NCBI GenBank assembly: GCA_021781745.1
Contig: JAJXWH010000005.1
Location: forward strand, 95,392 to 159,391
DNA length: 64,000 nucleotides
Direction: 5' to 3'
Origin: Bacillota bacterium
Lineage (GTDB): Bacteria; Bacillota; Clostridia; Clostridiales; Clostridiaceae
Part shown: piece by piece, positions 8,823-20,400 of the stretch
How positions within the stretch are numbered: position 1 is the first letter of the stretch
Layout of the letters: every line of letters begins with the position of its first letter
Made by a program: the position numbers and the translations under genes
The notes under the pieces: model-generated
Database searches by the model: none
The model's input: the letters and a program-made list of their open reading frames with translations, nothing else
What the model was told of the DNA's origin: nothing

Positions 8823-9785
8823 ATGGCTGAAATAAGAAATTGTGTGACTACAGAAACAAACCCTGATGGAACAATTACTGAAGTTTGCACACCTTGTGAA
8901 TCAGCAGAAATGCATGATAATTGTACTTGCCATGGATGTGATCCAATTCAAGTAAGCTGTTCAAGCATAGGGGATGCAGTATGTGTGCCAATTATTGCAG
9001 ATGAATTATATGATGCTGTATCAACTATAAGAGAAGATATAGGAACATTGTCTAATATTACTTTTTATTTAGATAGTGCTAATCCTAGCTTGGTTAATGG
9101 GCAACTTGTTTGTATAAGAAGCATAGGAATAACCTATGATTTCATTGGATTAGCTCAAGCAGATCCAACTAATAGTGAAATAGTAATTGGTGGACAAACA
9201 TTTACACTTACACCTACATCATTATTTGATGCTAGCGATGGAGTAGGAGGTAATCCAGTATATGTATTTGATGAGTTAAATGGAACAATTACTTTACAAC
9301 CACCTTGTTGTTGTAATACTCCAACTCAACCAGGAATAAAACTTAGGACAATTGAAAGAAATAGAGCCTTTGAAGTAGCAAATTTAAGGATAATTGCAAC
9401 TGGTATAATAGGAAATACTCCTTTTACAGCTTGCGCTGATACAGCTGCACTAATAATACCTGGATCAACTATTATACCATTAGCTTCATTAGGAATTCAA
9501 AACTTGACATTCTCAGGCAAAATATGTTGGCCTAATCATAGAAGTAGAATGACCATAAATGACAGCTATATTACTAGATTAGGAGTTGATTGTATAATCC
9601 CAACAAGTAATTATGTGGCAGGCAATGTTCTAGGTGCGCCAGGATCATTTACAGCTAATGTGGATCTCTTATTTATAGCAAGAAGAGTACTATATGCTAG
9701 TCATAAAGGTGCAATAGCAGTATTTACAACACCTAATGCTACTTTAACAAAAAATGGAGAAGTAGTTGGCAGTACCTTGGATTAA
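8823..9785 (+). CDS. Cysteine-rich exosporium-type protein (CsxA-like candidate)
   Basis: A 320-residue protein without signal peptide, as expected for a spore-layer protein made in the mother cell. It has 15 cysteines: eight in the first ~55 residues (CTPC, CTCHGC), a CCC cluster near residue 161, and three further on. The rest is Ser/Thr/Ile-rich beta structure. Cysteine-rich self-assembling proteins such as CsxA form the exosporium basal layer in C. sporogenes; the resemblance here is in size, composition and context, not a proven homology. A sigma-K-like promoter and a strong AGGAGG precede it. It is monocistronic, with a terminator at 9892, and lies next to collagen-like and glycosyltransferase genes. 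Confidence 0.6.
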   Translation: MAEIRNCVTTETNPDGTITEVCTPCESAEMHDNCTCHGCDPIQVSCSSIGDAVCVPIIADELYDAVSTIREDIGTLSNITFYLDSANPSLVNGQLVCIRSIGITYDFIGLAQADPTNSEIVIGGQTFTLTPTSLFDASDGVGGNPVYVFDELNGTITLQPPCCCNTPTQPGIKLRTIERNRAFEVANLRIIATGIIGNTPFTACADTAALIIPGSTIIPLASLGIQNLTFSGKICWPNHRSRMTINDSYITRLGVDCIIPTSNYVAGNVLGAPGSFTANVDLLFIARRVLYASHKGAIAVFTTPNATLTKNGEVVGSTLD

Positions 9786-9891
9786 AGTAGATCTGGGGAA
9801 TATAGTAAAAATAAAATTAGTCATTTAGTGCTAATGCTCAATATAATTTAATAACAATTTGAAATATTAAATAAATGTTTCAATTGTAAGA

Positions 9892-9937
9892 AATGGTTAT
9901 CTTAAAAGAAATATAAATTTAAGATAACCATTTTCAA
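9892..9937 (+). terminator. Intrinsic terminator
   Basis: AAATGGTTATCTTAA and TTAAGATAACCATTT form a 15-bp stem downstream of the cysteine-rich gene; the 3' T tract is short. Confidence 0.75.
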
Positions 9938-9983
9938 TGGCAATAAAGCTAAGGAATATAATATTTTAAATATAATAGCAGCA

Positions 9984-10011
9984 ACATAATAATAAGTCAG
10001 ATCATAACATA
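9984..10011 (+). promoter_or_regulatory. Sigma-K-like promoter
   Basis: AC (9984-9985), 17 bases, CATAACATA (10003-10011) matches AC-N16/17-CATANNNTA ahead of the glycosyltransferase at 10098. Confidence 0.55.
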
Positions 10012-10097
10012 TAAAAGAATATTTTAGTATTAGAATAATTAGATAAGTTAGCAACTATAAAATGTATTATTTAAATAGGCAAATTTGGAGGTATATT

Positions 10098-11153
10098 ATG
10101 AAAAAACATTTTACACTATATTGGCCAGGATTGAGGAATATTCATCTAACAAAAGATGTAGGAATAATCCCTTATATATTTCAAAAACATTTAAATTATG
10201 AGGTTACAATTTTATGTAATAAAAATGAAGAAAATTATGATAAGGTGATGACTAAAGATATTAATCTAAATTTCATGGAAAGTGAAGACTCAATCACATC
10301 GGTATTGAAAAGAACTGATATTTTAATGCTTATTGGTTACTATGATTTTAATTTAAATATGATAGAAAAATATAAAACAATTAATCAAAATGGGAAAATC
10401 TATTTAAAATTAGATCTAAATAGATATTGGTTAAATAGAATTGTTTTTAATGAGTACTTTATAAATTTATTAAATCTATGCACTCTTATTACTGTCGAAT
10501 CTAATAACTTAAAAACAATAATTGACAAGAATTGGCCTATAAAAGTTGAATATATACCTAATGGTTTTTATGATTTTTTTAATAGTGATGTTGTAGAGTA
10601 TAGTAGTAAAGAAAATATTATTTTAACTGTAGGGAGATTGGGAACCTATGAAAAGGCAACTGAAATTGTAATGGATGCATTTATGATTGTTTCAGATAAA
10701 ATTGATGATTGGAAATTAAAATTAATAGGTCCAATTGAACCAGAATTTAATCAGTATATAAGTAATTATTTTAAATTATATCCTAAATTACAAAGCAAAG
10801 TGATTTTTACAGGGCCGATTTATGATAGAAAATTCCTTATGGAAGAATATAAAAAATCAAAAATATTTTGCTTAACCTCTAGAGTTGAAGCATTTGCCCA
10901 AGTATTTGGAGAAGCTGCCTTTAATGGTAATTTCATTATTTCCTCAGATGTAGATGGCGCATTAGATATTACTTCTGATAAAAAATATGGAAGTGTATTC
11001 CCAATAAATGATTTCGTGGCCCTTTCAAAGGAATTAATTGAAATATGTTCAGATGACTCACGCTTAAAAGAAGTTTGTGATGATATTCAAATTAATACGA
11101 GAAATAATTTTGATTGGATAAAAATTTGCGAAAAGATAAATTCTTTTTTTTAA
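10098..11153 (+). CDS. Glycosyltransferase, GT4 family
   Basis: A 351-residue GT-B fold enzyme. The C-terminal half holds the family signature: ENIILTVGRLGTYEKATEIV (donor-domain start), KLIGPIEPEF, VIFTGPIYDRKFLMEEYKKS and the E-x7-E motif in SRVEAFAQVFGEAAFNG. The N-terminal acceptor domain is divergent. No membrane segment. GGAGG stands seven bases before the ATG at 10098; an in-frame ATG at 10062 precedes this site and is not used. A sigma-K-like promoter lies upstream, so it likely acts in the mother cell during sporulation, adding a sugar to a spore-surface glycan. The acceptor cannot be read from the sequence. Confidence 0.82.
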   Translation: MKKHFTLYWPGLRNIHLTKDVGIIPYIFQKHLNYEVTILCNKNEENYDKVMTKDINLNFMESEDSITSVLKRTDILMLIGYYDFNLNMIEKYKTINQNGKIYLKLDLNRYWLNRIVFNEYFINLLNLCTLITVESNNLKTIIDKNWPIKVEYIPNGFYDFFNSDVVEYSSKENIILTVGRLGTYEKATEIVMDAFMIVSDKIDDWKLKLIGPIEPEFNQYISNYFKLYPKLQSKVIFTGPIYDRKFLMEEYKKSKIFCLTSRVEAFAQVFGEAAFNGNFIISSDVDGALDITSDKKYGSVFPINDFVALSKELIEICSDDSRLKEVCDDIQINTRNNFDWIKICEKINSFF

Positions 11154-11289
11154 TATAATCTATTCTATTTTTTTATGCTTCACTTTTTGAAAATTGCGAT
11201 AAAATACCATAGAGAAATAAACCTACAAAGCATTAATAGATTTTAAAAATAATTTATAATCTTAAATTATCTGAGGAGATGTGAAATTA

Positions 11290-12687
11290 ATGGCTGAAGA
11301 AAAGAAAACATCCATAATAATTTTAACTTATAATAATCTCGATTATAATAGAATCTGTCTTGAAAGCATAAAAGAATATACCCCAAATGGCACTTACGAA
11401 ATAGTTGTTGTAGATAATAACTCTACTGATGGAACTAAAGAATGGCTTAAAGAACAAAACGATATTAAAATTATTTTAAATGATGAGAATGTAGGTTTTC
11501 CAAAAGGATGCAACATTGGAATTGAATCAGCTGAAAAAGAAAATGATATTTTATTATTAAACAATGATACTAAAGTTACGCCAAAATGGCTGGATAATCT
11601 TAAGGCGTGCCTTTATAGTGATGATAAAATTGGAGCCACTGCATCAATTACTAATTATTGTTCAAATTATCAATCAATAAATGTGCCGTATACTAATATG
11701 GAAGAAATGCTCAGATTTGCAGAGGAGAACAATATTTCTTCAAAAGAGAAATGGGAAGAAAAAGCTAGATTAGTGGCATTTTGCATGTTAATAAAAAGAG
11801 AGGTTATTGATAAGATTGGTAATTTAGATGAAAGATTTACACCTGGAAATTTTGAAGATGACGATTTAAGCATGAGAATTATAGAAGCTGGATATAAACT
11901 CATGCTTTGTAACGATAGCTTCATACATCATTTTGGAAGTACATCTTTCAAACAGGAGTATACTAAATTTTATAATATTTTAAAAACAAATACTCAAAAA
12001 TTCGAAGAAAAATGGGGATTTAATTCTAATAATCAAAGTTTATTAAAGTTTGATATTATAGGCCAAATAAATGAACCAAAAGAAAAAGAAATGAATATTA
12101 TTGAGCTTGATTGTGGACTCGGTGCAACTTTGCTTAAACTAAAACACATGTATCCTAATGCAAAATTATACGGCATTGAAACAAATGAAAAAATAGCAAA
12201 AATATGTGGGAAAATTATAGAGATAAGTACTGAAGACTTTGAGGAAAATTATAATATTAATTTTAAGGAAAACAAAGAAAACTTTTTTGATTATATAATA
12301 ATTGGTAATAAACTTCAATTTAGCAAAGATCCATGGAAATTACTATCAGAGATAAAAAGATTCTTAAAGCCGGGGGGATATATAATAGCTACTATTCCCA
12401 ATATGATGCATTATTCAGTTATAAGGGACTTGTTAAATGGAAATTTTATGTATAGCAATAACTCAATATTAAAGCCAAAATGTAATAAATTCTTTACTTT
12501 GTTAGATATAAATAAAATATTTGAGGAATGTGGATATATTAATCCATTTGTATTTCACTACTATGCACAAATTTCTCAGGAAGATGATAATTTCCTAAAT
12601 CAAATTTGTAGTATAGTTGGAGAAAATATGAAAGGTTTTTTTATGTCTTACGAATATGTAGCTAAATTTCAAAATAACTATTCATAA
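11290..12687 (+). CDS. GT2 glycosyltransferase fused to a SAM methyltransferase-like domain
   Basis: Residues 1-~250 are a GT-A family 2 enzyme: SIIILTYNNLDYNRICLESI, VVDNNSTDGTKEWL, FPKGCNIGIE, LLLNNDT as the DxD equivalent and a GNFEDDDLSMRI acceptor motif. Residues ~270-440 resemble a class I SAM methyltransferase: NIIELDCGLGATLLKLK (motif I), YGIETNEKI, and WKLLSEIKRFLKPGGYIIAT, the post-motif III pattern. A single protein could therefore add a sugar and methylate it, as in O-methylated spore glycans. The ATG at 11290 is preferred: GAGGAG is 11 bases upstream, while the GTG at 11281 is too close. A hairpin at 12692 follows. Confidence 0.8.
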   Translation: MAEEKKTSIIILTYNNLDYNRICLESIKEYTPNGTYEIVVVDNNSTDGTKEWLKEQNDIKIILNDENVGFPKGCNIGIESAEKENDILLLNNDTKVTPKWLDNLKACLYSDDKIGATASITNYCSNYQSINVPYTNMEEMLRFAEENNISSKEKWEEKARLVAFCMLIKREVIDKIGNLDERFTPGNFEDDDLSMRIIEAGYKLMLCNDSFIHHFGSTSFKQEYTKFYNILKTNTQKFEEKWGFNSNNQSLLKFDIIGQINEPKEKEMNIIELDCGLGATLLKLKHMYPNAKLYGIETNEKIAKICGKIIEISTEDFEENYNINFKENKENFFDYIIIGNKLQFSKDPWKLLSEIKRFLKPGGYIIATIPNMMHYSVIRDLLNGNFMYSNNSILKPKCNKFFTLLDINKIFEECGYINPFVFHYYAQISQEDDNFLNQICSIVGENMKGFFMSYEYVAKFQNNYS

Positions 12688-12691
12688 AAAT

Positions 12692-12718
12692 ATGCCTCTA
12701 CTTTATTATGGTAGAGGT
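12692..12718 (+). terminator. Weak intrinsic terminator
   Basis: CCTCTAC / GTAGAGG stem with a 9-base loop, then a T-rich stretch interrupted by A (AATTATTATTTT). Confidence 0.6.
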
Positions 12719-12823
12719 AATTATTATTTTACCAATTATGAAAAAGTATTACATAACTTTAAAAAAAGCATATAATTCTGAGATGGGATTAATTGTCGCC
12801 TTGTGTCAAAAATTATTCTCGTG

Positions 12824-12832
12824 CATATATTA
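12824..12832 (+). promoter_or_regulatory. Sigma-K/E-like -10 element before the collagen-like gene
   Basis: CATATATTA matches CATANNNTA. The -35 AC is not exact at the usual spacing, so this is weaker than the sites at 8731 and 9984. Confidence 0.35.
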
Positions 12833-12896
12833 AAGTAGCCAAATTTTTTGAGATTGGCGCGAAGCAGAGGAAAAGAAAGAATAAGGAGATGGTGTA

Positions 12897-15377
<2,481 letters not shown>

Positions 15378-15397
15378 TAATTTTTAAATTCTTATGG

Positions 15398-15427
15398 GGA
15401 TGCTTTTTAAGAGCATCCTTTATTTTT
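15398..15427 (+). terminator. Intrinsic terminator after collagen-like gene
   Basis: GGATGCT / AGCATCC stem with a 7-base loop, followed by TTTATTTTT. Confidence 0.85.
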
Positions 15428-15463
15428 ACTATGATAGAGATTGTAGCAAAAAAATTGTGTTGC

Positions 15464-15472
15464 CATATTATA
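15464..15472 (+). promoter_or_regulatory. Sigma-K/E-like -10 element
   Basis: CATATTATA matches CATANNNTA about 30 bases before the TTG start of the next gene; a clear -35 AC is not seen at 16-17 bases. Confidence 0.35.
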
Positions 15473-15501
15473 TAGTGTAAAACTATAAAGAAGGTGATTC
15501 T

Positions 15502-16578
15502 TTGATAACTATTAGTCTTTGCATGATAGTTAAGAATGAAGAAGATTTTATTGGGCGTTGTTTAGAATCTGTTAAGGATATAGTTGATGAAATAATAATT
15601 GTCGATACTGGTTCTGATGATAAAACAAAAGATATTGTTAATAAATACACATCAAAAGTTTATGATTTTAAGTGGATTGATGATTTTGCTGCAGCAAGAA
15701 ATTTTGCTTTTAGCAAAGCTACCAAAGAATATATTCTTTGGTTAGATGCTGATGATGTGTTATTACTAGAGGATGCAGAAAAATTTAAAGAATTAAAGAA
15801 AACTTTAGATTCTTCTGTTGACTCTGTAACATTTAAATATAATATTGGTTTTGACGAAAGTGGAAATGTAACAACAAGTTATAGGCGTAATCGTCTAGTT
15901 AAACGAAGTAATAATTTTAAATGGATTGGTTTTGTTCACGAGTATTTAGAGGTTTGGGGAAATATAAGCAATAGTGAAATTGCCGTAACTCATAAAAAAA
16001 TAAAATATAATACCACTAAGCGAAATTTGGAAATCTTTCGGAATAAATTAAAAGAAGGGGTAGAGTTTACTCCAAGGGACATTCTTTATTACGGAAATGA
16101 ATTGTTTGATCATAGTATTTATGATGAAGCTTTAAAAAACTATAATGAGTTTTTAGACTCAAAGCAAGGATGGTTTGAAGATAATATCCAAGTTTGTGGA
16201 AAGATAAGCGATTATTATCAATCGCAAGAAAAAGTGGAAGAGGCGAGAAAATATGCTTTTAAATCCTTTGAGTACGATACTCCAAGAGCAGAAGCATGCT
16301 GTAAAATCGGTTTCTCTTTTTTATTTGAAGGGAAATATAAGCAAGCAATTTTTTGGTATGAAGAAGCATTAAAGCTTGAAAAGCCAAAAGATAGCTGGGG
16401 ATTTTTTAATGATGCTTGTTGGACTTGGTTGCCTCATTTACAGCTATGTGTTTGCTATGATAGGCTTGGAGAGCATAAATTAGCGTATGAGCATAACGAA
16501 ATGGCTGGGAAATTTAGACCTACTGATCCATCAGTATTATATAATAAAAAGTACTTTCAAGGTTTAGGTTTTAGCTAA
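15502..16578 (+). CDS. GT2 glycosyltransferase with C-terminal TPR repeats
   Basis: A 358-residue enzyme of the SunS-like GT2 group. The GT-A domain (1-~170) opens SLCMIVKNEEDFIGRCLESV and has VDTGSDDKT, FAAARNFAFSKA and the metal-binding LDADD. The second half carries helical TPR-like repeats (ILYYGNELFDHSIYDEALKN; CKIGFSFLFEGKYKQAIFWY). Relatives glycosylate peptides or proteins on Ser, Thr or Cys, so it is a good candidate for attaching the first sugar to the collagen-like protein encoded just upstream; this is inference. The start is TTG after GAAGGTG. A 24-base gap to the next glycosyltransferase suggests an operon. Confidence 0.83.
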   Translation: MITISLCMIVKNEEDFIGRCLESVKDIVDEIIIVDTGSDDKTKDIVNKYTSKVYDFKWIDDFAAARNFAFSKATKEYILWLDADDVLLLEDAEKFKELKKTLDSSVDSVTFKYNIGFDESGNVTTSYRRNRLVKRSNNFKWIGFVHEYLEVWGNISNSEIAVTHKKIKYNTTKRNLEIFRNKLKEGVEFTPRDILYYGNELFDHSIYDEALKNYNEFLDSKQGWFEDNIQVCGKISDYYQSQEKVEEARKYAFKSFEYDTPRAEACCKIGFSFLFEGKYKQAIFWYEEALKLEKPKDSWGFFNDACWTWLPHLQLCVCYDRLGEHKLAYEHNEMAGKFRPTDPSVLYNKKYFQGLGFS

Positions 16579-16602
16579 ACCAATATATTAGGAGGTTTAT
16601 TT

Positions 16603-17388
16603 ATGGATAATAGTAACCTGGTTAGTGTATTAGTATTATCTTATAATAATTTGCAGTATATAAATGATTGCTTAAATTCAATTTTAAATCAAAATTATCC
16701 GTATATTGAGATTATTGTAAGTGATGATTTTTCTAATAACTTTCAAAAAGAGGAAATAGAACAATATATAAAGTTCAATAAAAAAGATAATTTAATTAAT
16801 TATGTAATAAGTCAAAATTCATCTAATTTAGGGATAGTTAAGAATCTCAATAATGCAATCAGGTTAGGAACTGGAAACTATTTTATTAATCTTGCTTGTG
16901 ATGATGTTTTTTTTGATAGCGGGGTTATAAGTAGTATTATAGATTTTTATTCAAAAACAAATTATCTTGTAGCAGCTGGTAAGATAGCTCAGTATGATGA
17001 GCAGTTAAGAGGATGCTTGTTAACAACACCTGTATGGCAATATATTAAATATACCTATGGTAATCCAATTGATTGTTACAGAATGTTATGTGCCGGCAAT
17101 TTTATACCTTCACCAGGTATGTCTTATAAACGAGAACTAATAGAGAGATATGGCTTGTATGATGAAGAATACAGATTAATGGAGGATTATCCAAGATGGT
17201 TATATTTAACAAGAAATGGATGCAGCATAGGTTATTTAGATAGATTTGTTGTGAAATATAGAAAAGGAGGCATTTCAAACAACAGAAATGCTGCAATTGA
17301 TAAAATGCTTAAAGAAGACTTAGAGTTAGTCCAAAGTAAGGAAATATTACCTTATATAAATTCAATTAAAGATGTTGTATACAAATAA
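16603..17388 (+). CDS. Glycosyltransferase, GT2 family
   Basis: A 261-residue GT-A enzyme: SVLVLSYNNLQYINDCLNSI, EIIVSDDFSNN, NAIRLGTGNYFINLACDDVF (the DD of ACDD as the metal site) and RYGLYDEEYRLMEDYPRWLY as the acceptor-side motif. No membrane segment. AGGAGG stands before the ATG, and the gene follows 15502 closely. It probably extends a glycan made in this cluster; donor and acceptor are unknown. Confidence 0.82.
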   Translation: MDNSNLVSVLVLSYNNLQYINDCLNSILNQNYPYIEIIVSDDFSNNFQKEEIEQYIKFNKKDNLINYVISQNSSNLGIVKNLNNAIRLGTGNYFINLACDDVFFDSGVISSIIDFYSKTNYLVAAGKIAQYDEQLRGCLLTTPVWQYIKYTYGNPIDCYRMLCAGNFIPSPGMSYKRELIERYGLYDEEYRLMEDYPRWLYLTRNGCSIGYLDRFVVKYRKGGISNNRNAAIDKMLKEDLELVQSKEILPYINSIKDVVYK

Positions 17389-17415
17389 GAATAAGATATT
17401 TAGGAGATTATAAGT

Positions 17416-17481
17416 TTGCCGTATCCAATAATTAAAACAATAAATGAAATTTTGGATAAAGTTATGAATGATAAATGTTGA
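17416..17481 (+). CDS. Possible 21-residue ORF or gene remnant
   Basis: A TTG following AGGAG opens a frame of 21 residues (LPYPIIKTINEILDKVMNDK then Cys). It has a ribosome binding sequence but is too short to identify. It may be the stub of a deleted gene, as the next ~90 bases are non-coding. Confidence 0.2.
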   Translation: MPYPIIKTINEILDKVMNDKC

Positions 17482-17573
17482 GTTGGTAGGTTTTGGGGTA
17501 GTAAATTTCATATGTTAATTAATATATAGATATGCAAAAAGAATATTTTTATTATTAATTTACGAGGTGTTAA

Positions 17574-18371
17574 ATGAATAACTGTATAATATCAGATACG
17601 GTTACTATAAAAGACAATGTTATTATTGGTAGCAATGTAATTATAGAGGATAATTGTTTCATAGATTATGGAGCAATTATAAAAGATAATGTTCATATTA
17701 AAAAGGGAAGTTTTATAGGAGCTAGATGTATTCTTGGTGAATACTTGATGGATTTTTTTTCAGAGAGAGTGAATAAAGTACATCCGTTAATTATTGGAGA
17801 AAATGCATTAATAAGAAGTGAGACAATTATTTATGGTGACACAACTATTGGTAATAACTTTCAAACTGGCCATAGAGTAACTATCAGAGAAAGATCCATG
17901 TTAGGTAACAATGTTAGGATTGGAACATCATCTGATGTACAGGAAGAATGTATTATAGGAGATTATGTTAGTATTCATAGCAATGTATTTATAGGTGAAA
18001 AGAGCATAATTAAAAATTTTGTATGGATATTTCCGCATGTAATATTAACCAATGATCCAACTCCGCCTTCAAATCTGTTAGCTGGCGTTACAATAGAAAA
18101 TTATGCATCGGTTGCTGCTGGAAGCATAATTTTACCTGGAGTAAATATAGGCGAAGAGTCTTTAGTAGGTGCTGGAAGCGTTGTAACTAAAAATGTTGAA
18201 AAAGAAACAGTAGTAGTTGGAAATCCGACAAAAAAGGTTTGTTTGACGCGAGATATAAGAAACAAATTAACCGGCCAACAGGTATATCCATGGAAGTATA
18301 CCTTTTCCAGAGGAATGCCTTGGGATGAAATTGGCTATAAAGAATGGCTAAAAAATGAGCATTTAGAATAG
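17574..18371 (+). CDS. Left-handed beta-helix acyltransferase (sugar N-acyltransferase)
   Basis: A 265-residue hexapeptide-repeat enzyme: repeated [LIV]-G-x4 turns from residue 1 ([20 protein letters not shown]) to ~220 ([40 protein letters not shown]), then a C-terminal extension. Such enzymes acylate an amino sugar with acetyl- or acyl-CoA as a trimer. Its neighbours are a 3,4-ketoisomerase and a sugar aminotransferase, so the likely reaction is N-acylation of dTDP-3-amino-3,6-dideoxyhexose (the FdtC/QdtC role). A GAGG-type ribosome binding sequence precedes the ATG. Confidence 0.82.
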   Translation: MNNCIISDTVTIKDNVIIGSNVIIEDNCFIDYGAIIKDNVHIKKGSFIGARCILGEYLMDFFSERVNKVHPLIIGENALIRSETIIYGDTTIGNNFQTGHRVTIRERSMLGNNVRIGTSSDVQEECIIGDYVSIHSNVFIGEKSIIKNFVWIFPHVILTNDPTPPSNLLAGVTIENYASVAAGSIILPGVNIGEESLVGAGSVVTKNVEKETVVVGNPTKKVCLTRDIRNKLTGQQVYPWKYTFSRGMPWDEIGYKEWLKNEHLE

Positions 18372-18413
18372 TTTATCTTATAAATTATATTTAGCACTAT
18401 TTAAGGAGGAAAT

Positions 18414-18821
18414 ATGTATAATTCTTCATTGCTCAAATTTGTAAATCTAAAAAATAAGTATGGTAACTTAACACCAATTGAAGAAATGATAGATGTCCCT
18501 TTTGATATTAAGCGTGTTTATTATATTTCTAAAGTACCAAAAGGACTTGCAAGAGGTTCTCATGCTCATAGAAGAATTCATCAAGTACTTATATGTATTA
18601 ATGGTTCTGTTCGGGTAAAAGTGAAAAATCCAAATGAAGAAAATGATTTTATATTAGACGATCCAACTGTAGGTCTTTATCTCGGGCCACATACATGGAG
18701 TGAAATGTATGATTTCAGTGAAGAGACAATTCTTTTAGTGCTTGCATCTGATTATTATGATGAAAGTGAATATATAAGAAATTTTGATATTTATTTGGAA
18801 GAATCAAAAAACCGATATTAA
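18414..18821 (+). CDS. dTDP-4-keto-6-deoxyhexose 3,4-ketoisomerase (FdtA/QdtA, WxcM-like)
   Basis: A 135-residue cupin of the WxcM-like family, which moves the keto group of dTDP-4-keto-6-deoxyglucose from C4 to C3 to make dTDP-3-keto-6-deoxyhexose. Visible motifs are RVYYISKVPKGLARGSHAHR (the active-site HAH), HQVLICINGSVRV, and LYLGPHTWSEMYDFS. Length is typical. FdtA and QdtA differ in stereochemistry at C4, which cannot be decided by eye. AAGGAGG precedes the ATG; 42 bases after the acyltransferase. Confidence 0.88.
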   Translation: MYNSSLLKFVNLKNKYGNLTPIEEMIDVPFDIKRVYYISKVPKGLARGSHAHRRIHQVLICINGSVRVKVKNPNEENDFILDDPTVGLYLGPHTWSEMYDFSEETILLVLASDYYDESEYIRNFDIYLEESKNRY

Positions 18822-18861
18822 TATACAATTAAACTTTTGTAAATATAGCTGGAGTTTCATA

Positions 18862-19077
18862 AGGCACATGAAAATAAATAACAAGGCCAAAGTTGCCATG
18901 GATATTTTTCATCAGACAAGGAAGCAAGTTGTCCTCATAGCGGGCCTATTAGGTCAATTTGCCGATAAGCAGTGAACCAAAATCTATGATTTTGTGTGAA
19001 TTCGCTTACTCAGTGAGCGTATGCGAGTCGAGCTTCCTGTGATGAAAAATAGGCTGACAAATGGACTTGTTATTTTG
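18862..19077. mobile_element. MITE-like repeat A, copy 1 (216 bases, one end eroded)
   Basis: Begins AGGCACATGAAAATAAATAA and ends TGGACTTGTTATTTTG. Over most of its length it matches the reverse complement of the element at 62388-62548: shared blocks include TTTTTCATCAGACAAGGAAG (GGCAAGGAAG in the other copy), CTCATAGCG, GCCTATTAGG and GATGAAAAATAGGCT. About 60 bases in the middle are not shared. The outermost GTGCCT of the right end is missing. No transposase ORF. Confidence 0.8.
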
Positions 19078-19205
19078 TAACAATTCTTAAAGGGGTAGCT
19101 ATTGGTGATAATTTTGTAATTGCAGCTAACAGTGTTGTGACTAAAGATATACCAGCTAATACAATTGCAGCAGGCAATCCAGCTACTATTATAAGAACAA
19201 TTTAG
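19077..19205 (+). pseudogene. C-terminal remnant of a hexapeptide acetyltransferase
   Basis: The frame ending at TAG 19203-19205 reads [20 protein letters not shown] then [20 protein letters not shown] and TI, the universal C-terminus of LbH O-/N-acetyltransferases. There is no start codon or N-terminal part; repeat A directly abuts the broken end. The fragment stands between the ketoisomerase and the aminotransferase, where a second acyltransferase gene would be expected. The intact enzyme at 17574 may have replaced it. Confidence 0.82.
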
Positions 19206-19222
19206 CTAGGAGATGAATTAAA

Positions 19223-20317
19223 ATGAAAATACCCTTTTTAAATTTTGAACCAATGCATACTGAAATAAGAAACGAAATTTTAGATGCTTTCAAAAAAATA
19301 TATGATAACAACTGGTTTATTTTGGGTCCAAGCGTAGAAGCTTTTGAGGCAGAGTTTTCTGAATACTGCGGCGCTGATTATTGCATAAGTTGTGGAAATG
19401 GATTAGATGCACTTTCTGTAATTTTAAGAGGATATGATATTGGAGAAGGTGATGAAGTTATAGTTCCATCTAACACATATATTGCTACTGCGCTTGCAGT
19501 TTCCTATGTTGGCGCAAAAGTTGTTTTTGTAGAACCTGATATTAAAACCTTTAATATAGATGTAAGCGAAATTGAGAAAGCTATTACTAATAAAACAAAA
19601 GCAATTATTGCCGTACACTTATATGGGCGTCCGGCGGAAACTTATAAAGTAAAGGTCTTATGTGAAAAATATAATTTAAAACTCATAGAAGATTCAGCTC
19701 AAGCCCATGGTGCTATATATAATGGAAAAAAAACAGGAAGCCTTGGTGATGCAGCTGGATTTAGTTTTTACCCTGGAAAGAATTTAGGGGCACTCGGAGA
19801 TGGTGGAGCTATATTAACTAGCGACAGTGTTTTAGCAGAAAAGGTACGAGCTATAAGAAATTATGGCTCAAAAATTAAATATTATAATGAATACAAAGGT
19901 GTTAATTCAAGGCTGGATGAAATCCAGGCTGAATTCTTAAGAGTGAAGCTTAAATATATTGATAAATGGAATGCTGACAGGCAAAGGATTGCTAAGCTAT
20001 ATCTTGATGGGATTAATAATAATAAACTAATTCTTCCATATATAAATTCAGCAAATGAGTCTATATGGCATGTGTTTGTAATAAGAACAGAATATAGAGA
20101 TGAACTAGAAACTTATTTAAGAAATCACGGAATTTATACTTTGATTCATTATCCAGTGCCTATTCACTTGCAAAAAGCATATAAGGAACTAGAATATAAA
20201 ATTGGTGATTTTCCACTGGCTGAAACTATATCAAAAACTGTACTGAGTATACCAATATGGTATGGAATGAAGGATGAAGAAATTGATTATATAATTAAGG
20301 TTTTAAATAATTGGTAA
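19223..20317 (+). CDS. PLP-dependent sugar aminotransferase (DegT/DnrJ/EryC1, FdtB/QdtB type)
   Basis: A 364-residue aminotransferase that should transfer an amino group to C3 of dTDP-3-keto-6-deoxyhexose. Motifs in order: [70 protein letters not shown] (PLP-ring contact), [18 protein letters not shown] with the Schiff-base lysine, [16 protein letters not shown] and [12 protein letters not shown]. Length and motifs are complete. AGGAGA precedes the ATG. With the ketoisomerase and acyltransferase it completes a pathway to an N-acylated 3-amino-3,6-dideoxyhexose; the RmlA and RmlB steps are not encoded in this window. Confidence 0.9.
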   Translation: MKIPFLNFEPMHTEIRNEILDAFKKIYDNNWFILGPSVEAFEAEFSEYCGADYCISCGNGLDALSVILRGYDIGEGDEVIVPSNTYIATALAVSYVGAKVVFVEPDIKTFNIDVSEIEKAITNKTKAIIAVHLYGRPAETYKVKVLCEKYNLKLIEDSAQAHGAIYNGKKTGSLGDAAGFSFYPGKNLGALGDGGAILTSDSVLAEKVRAIRNYGSKIKYYNEYKGVNSRLDEIQAEFLRVKLKYIDKWNADRQRIAKLYLDGINNNKLILPYINSANESIWHVFVIRTEYRDELETYLRNHGIYTLIHYPVPIHLQKAYKELEYKIGDFPLAETISKTVLSIPIWYGMKDEEIDYIIKVLNNW

Positions 20318-20400
20318 TTATATTTATAGCAATATATAAGGATTATGATTATTAAGAAAAGTATTCATAGCATAGTTTTTATTTTAAAAGTTTATAAAAG

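Noticed and set aside
8660..8890. 76-codon minus-strand frame
   Set aside because: Overlaps the sigma-K-like promoter and the start of the cysteine-rich gene on the other strand; no ribosome binding site.
18784..18975. 63-codon plus-strand frame
   Set aside because: It overlaps the end of the ketoisomerase gene and runs into repeat A; no ribosome binding site or protein-like composition.
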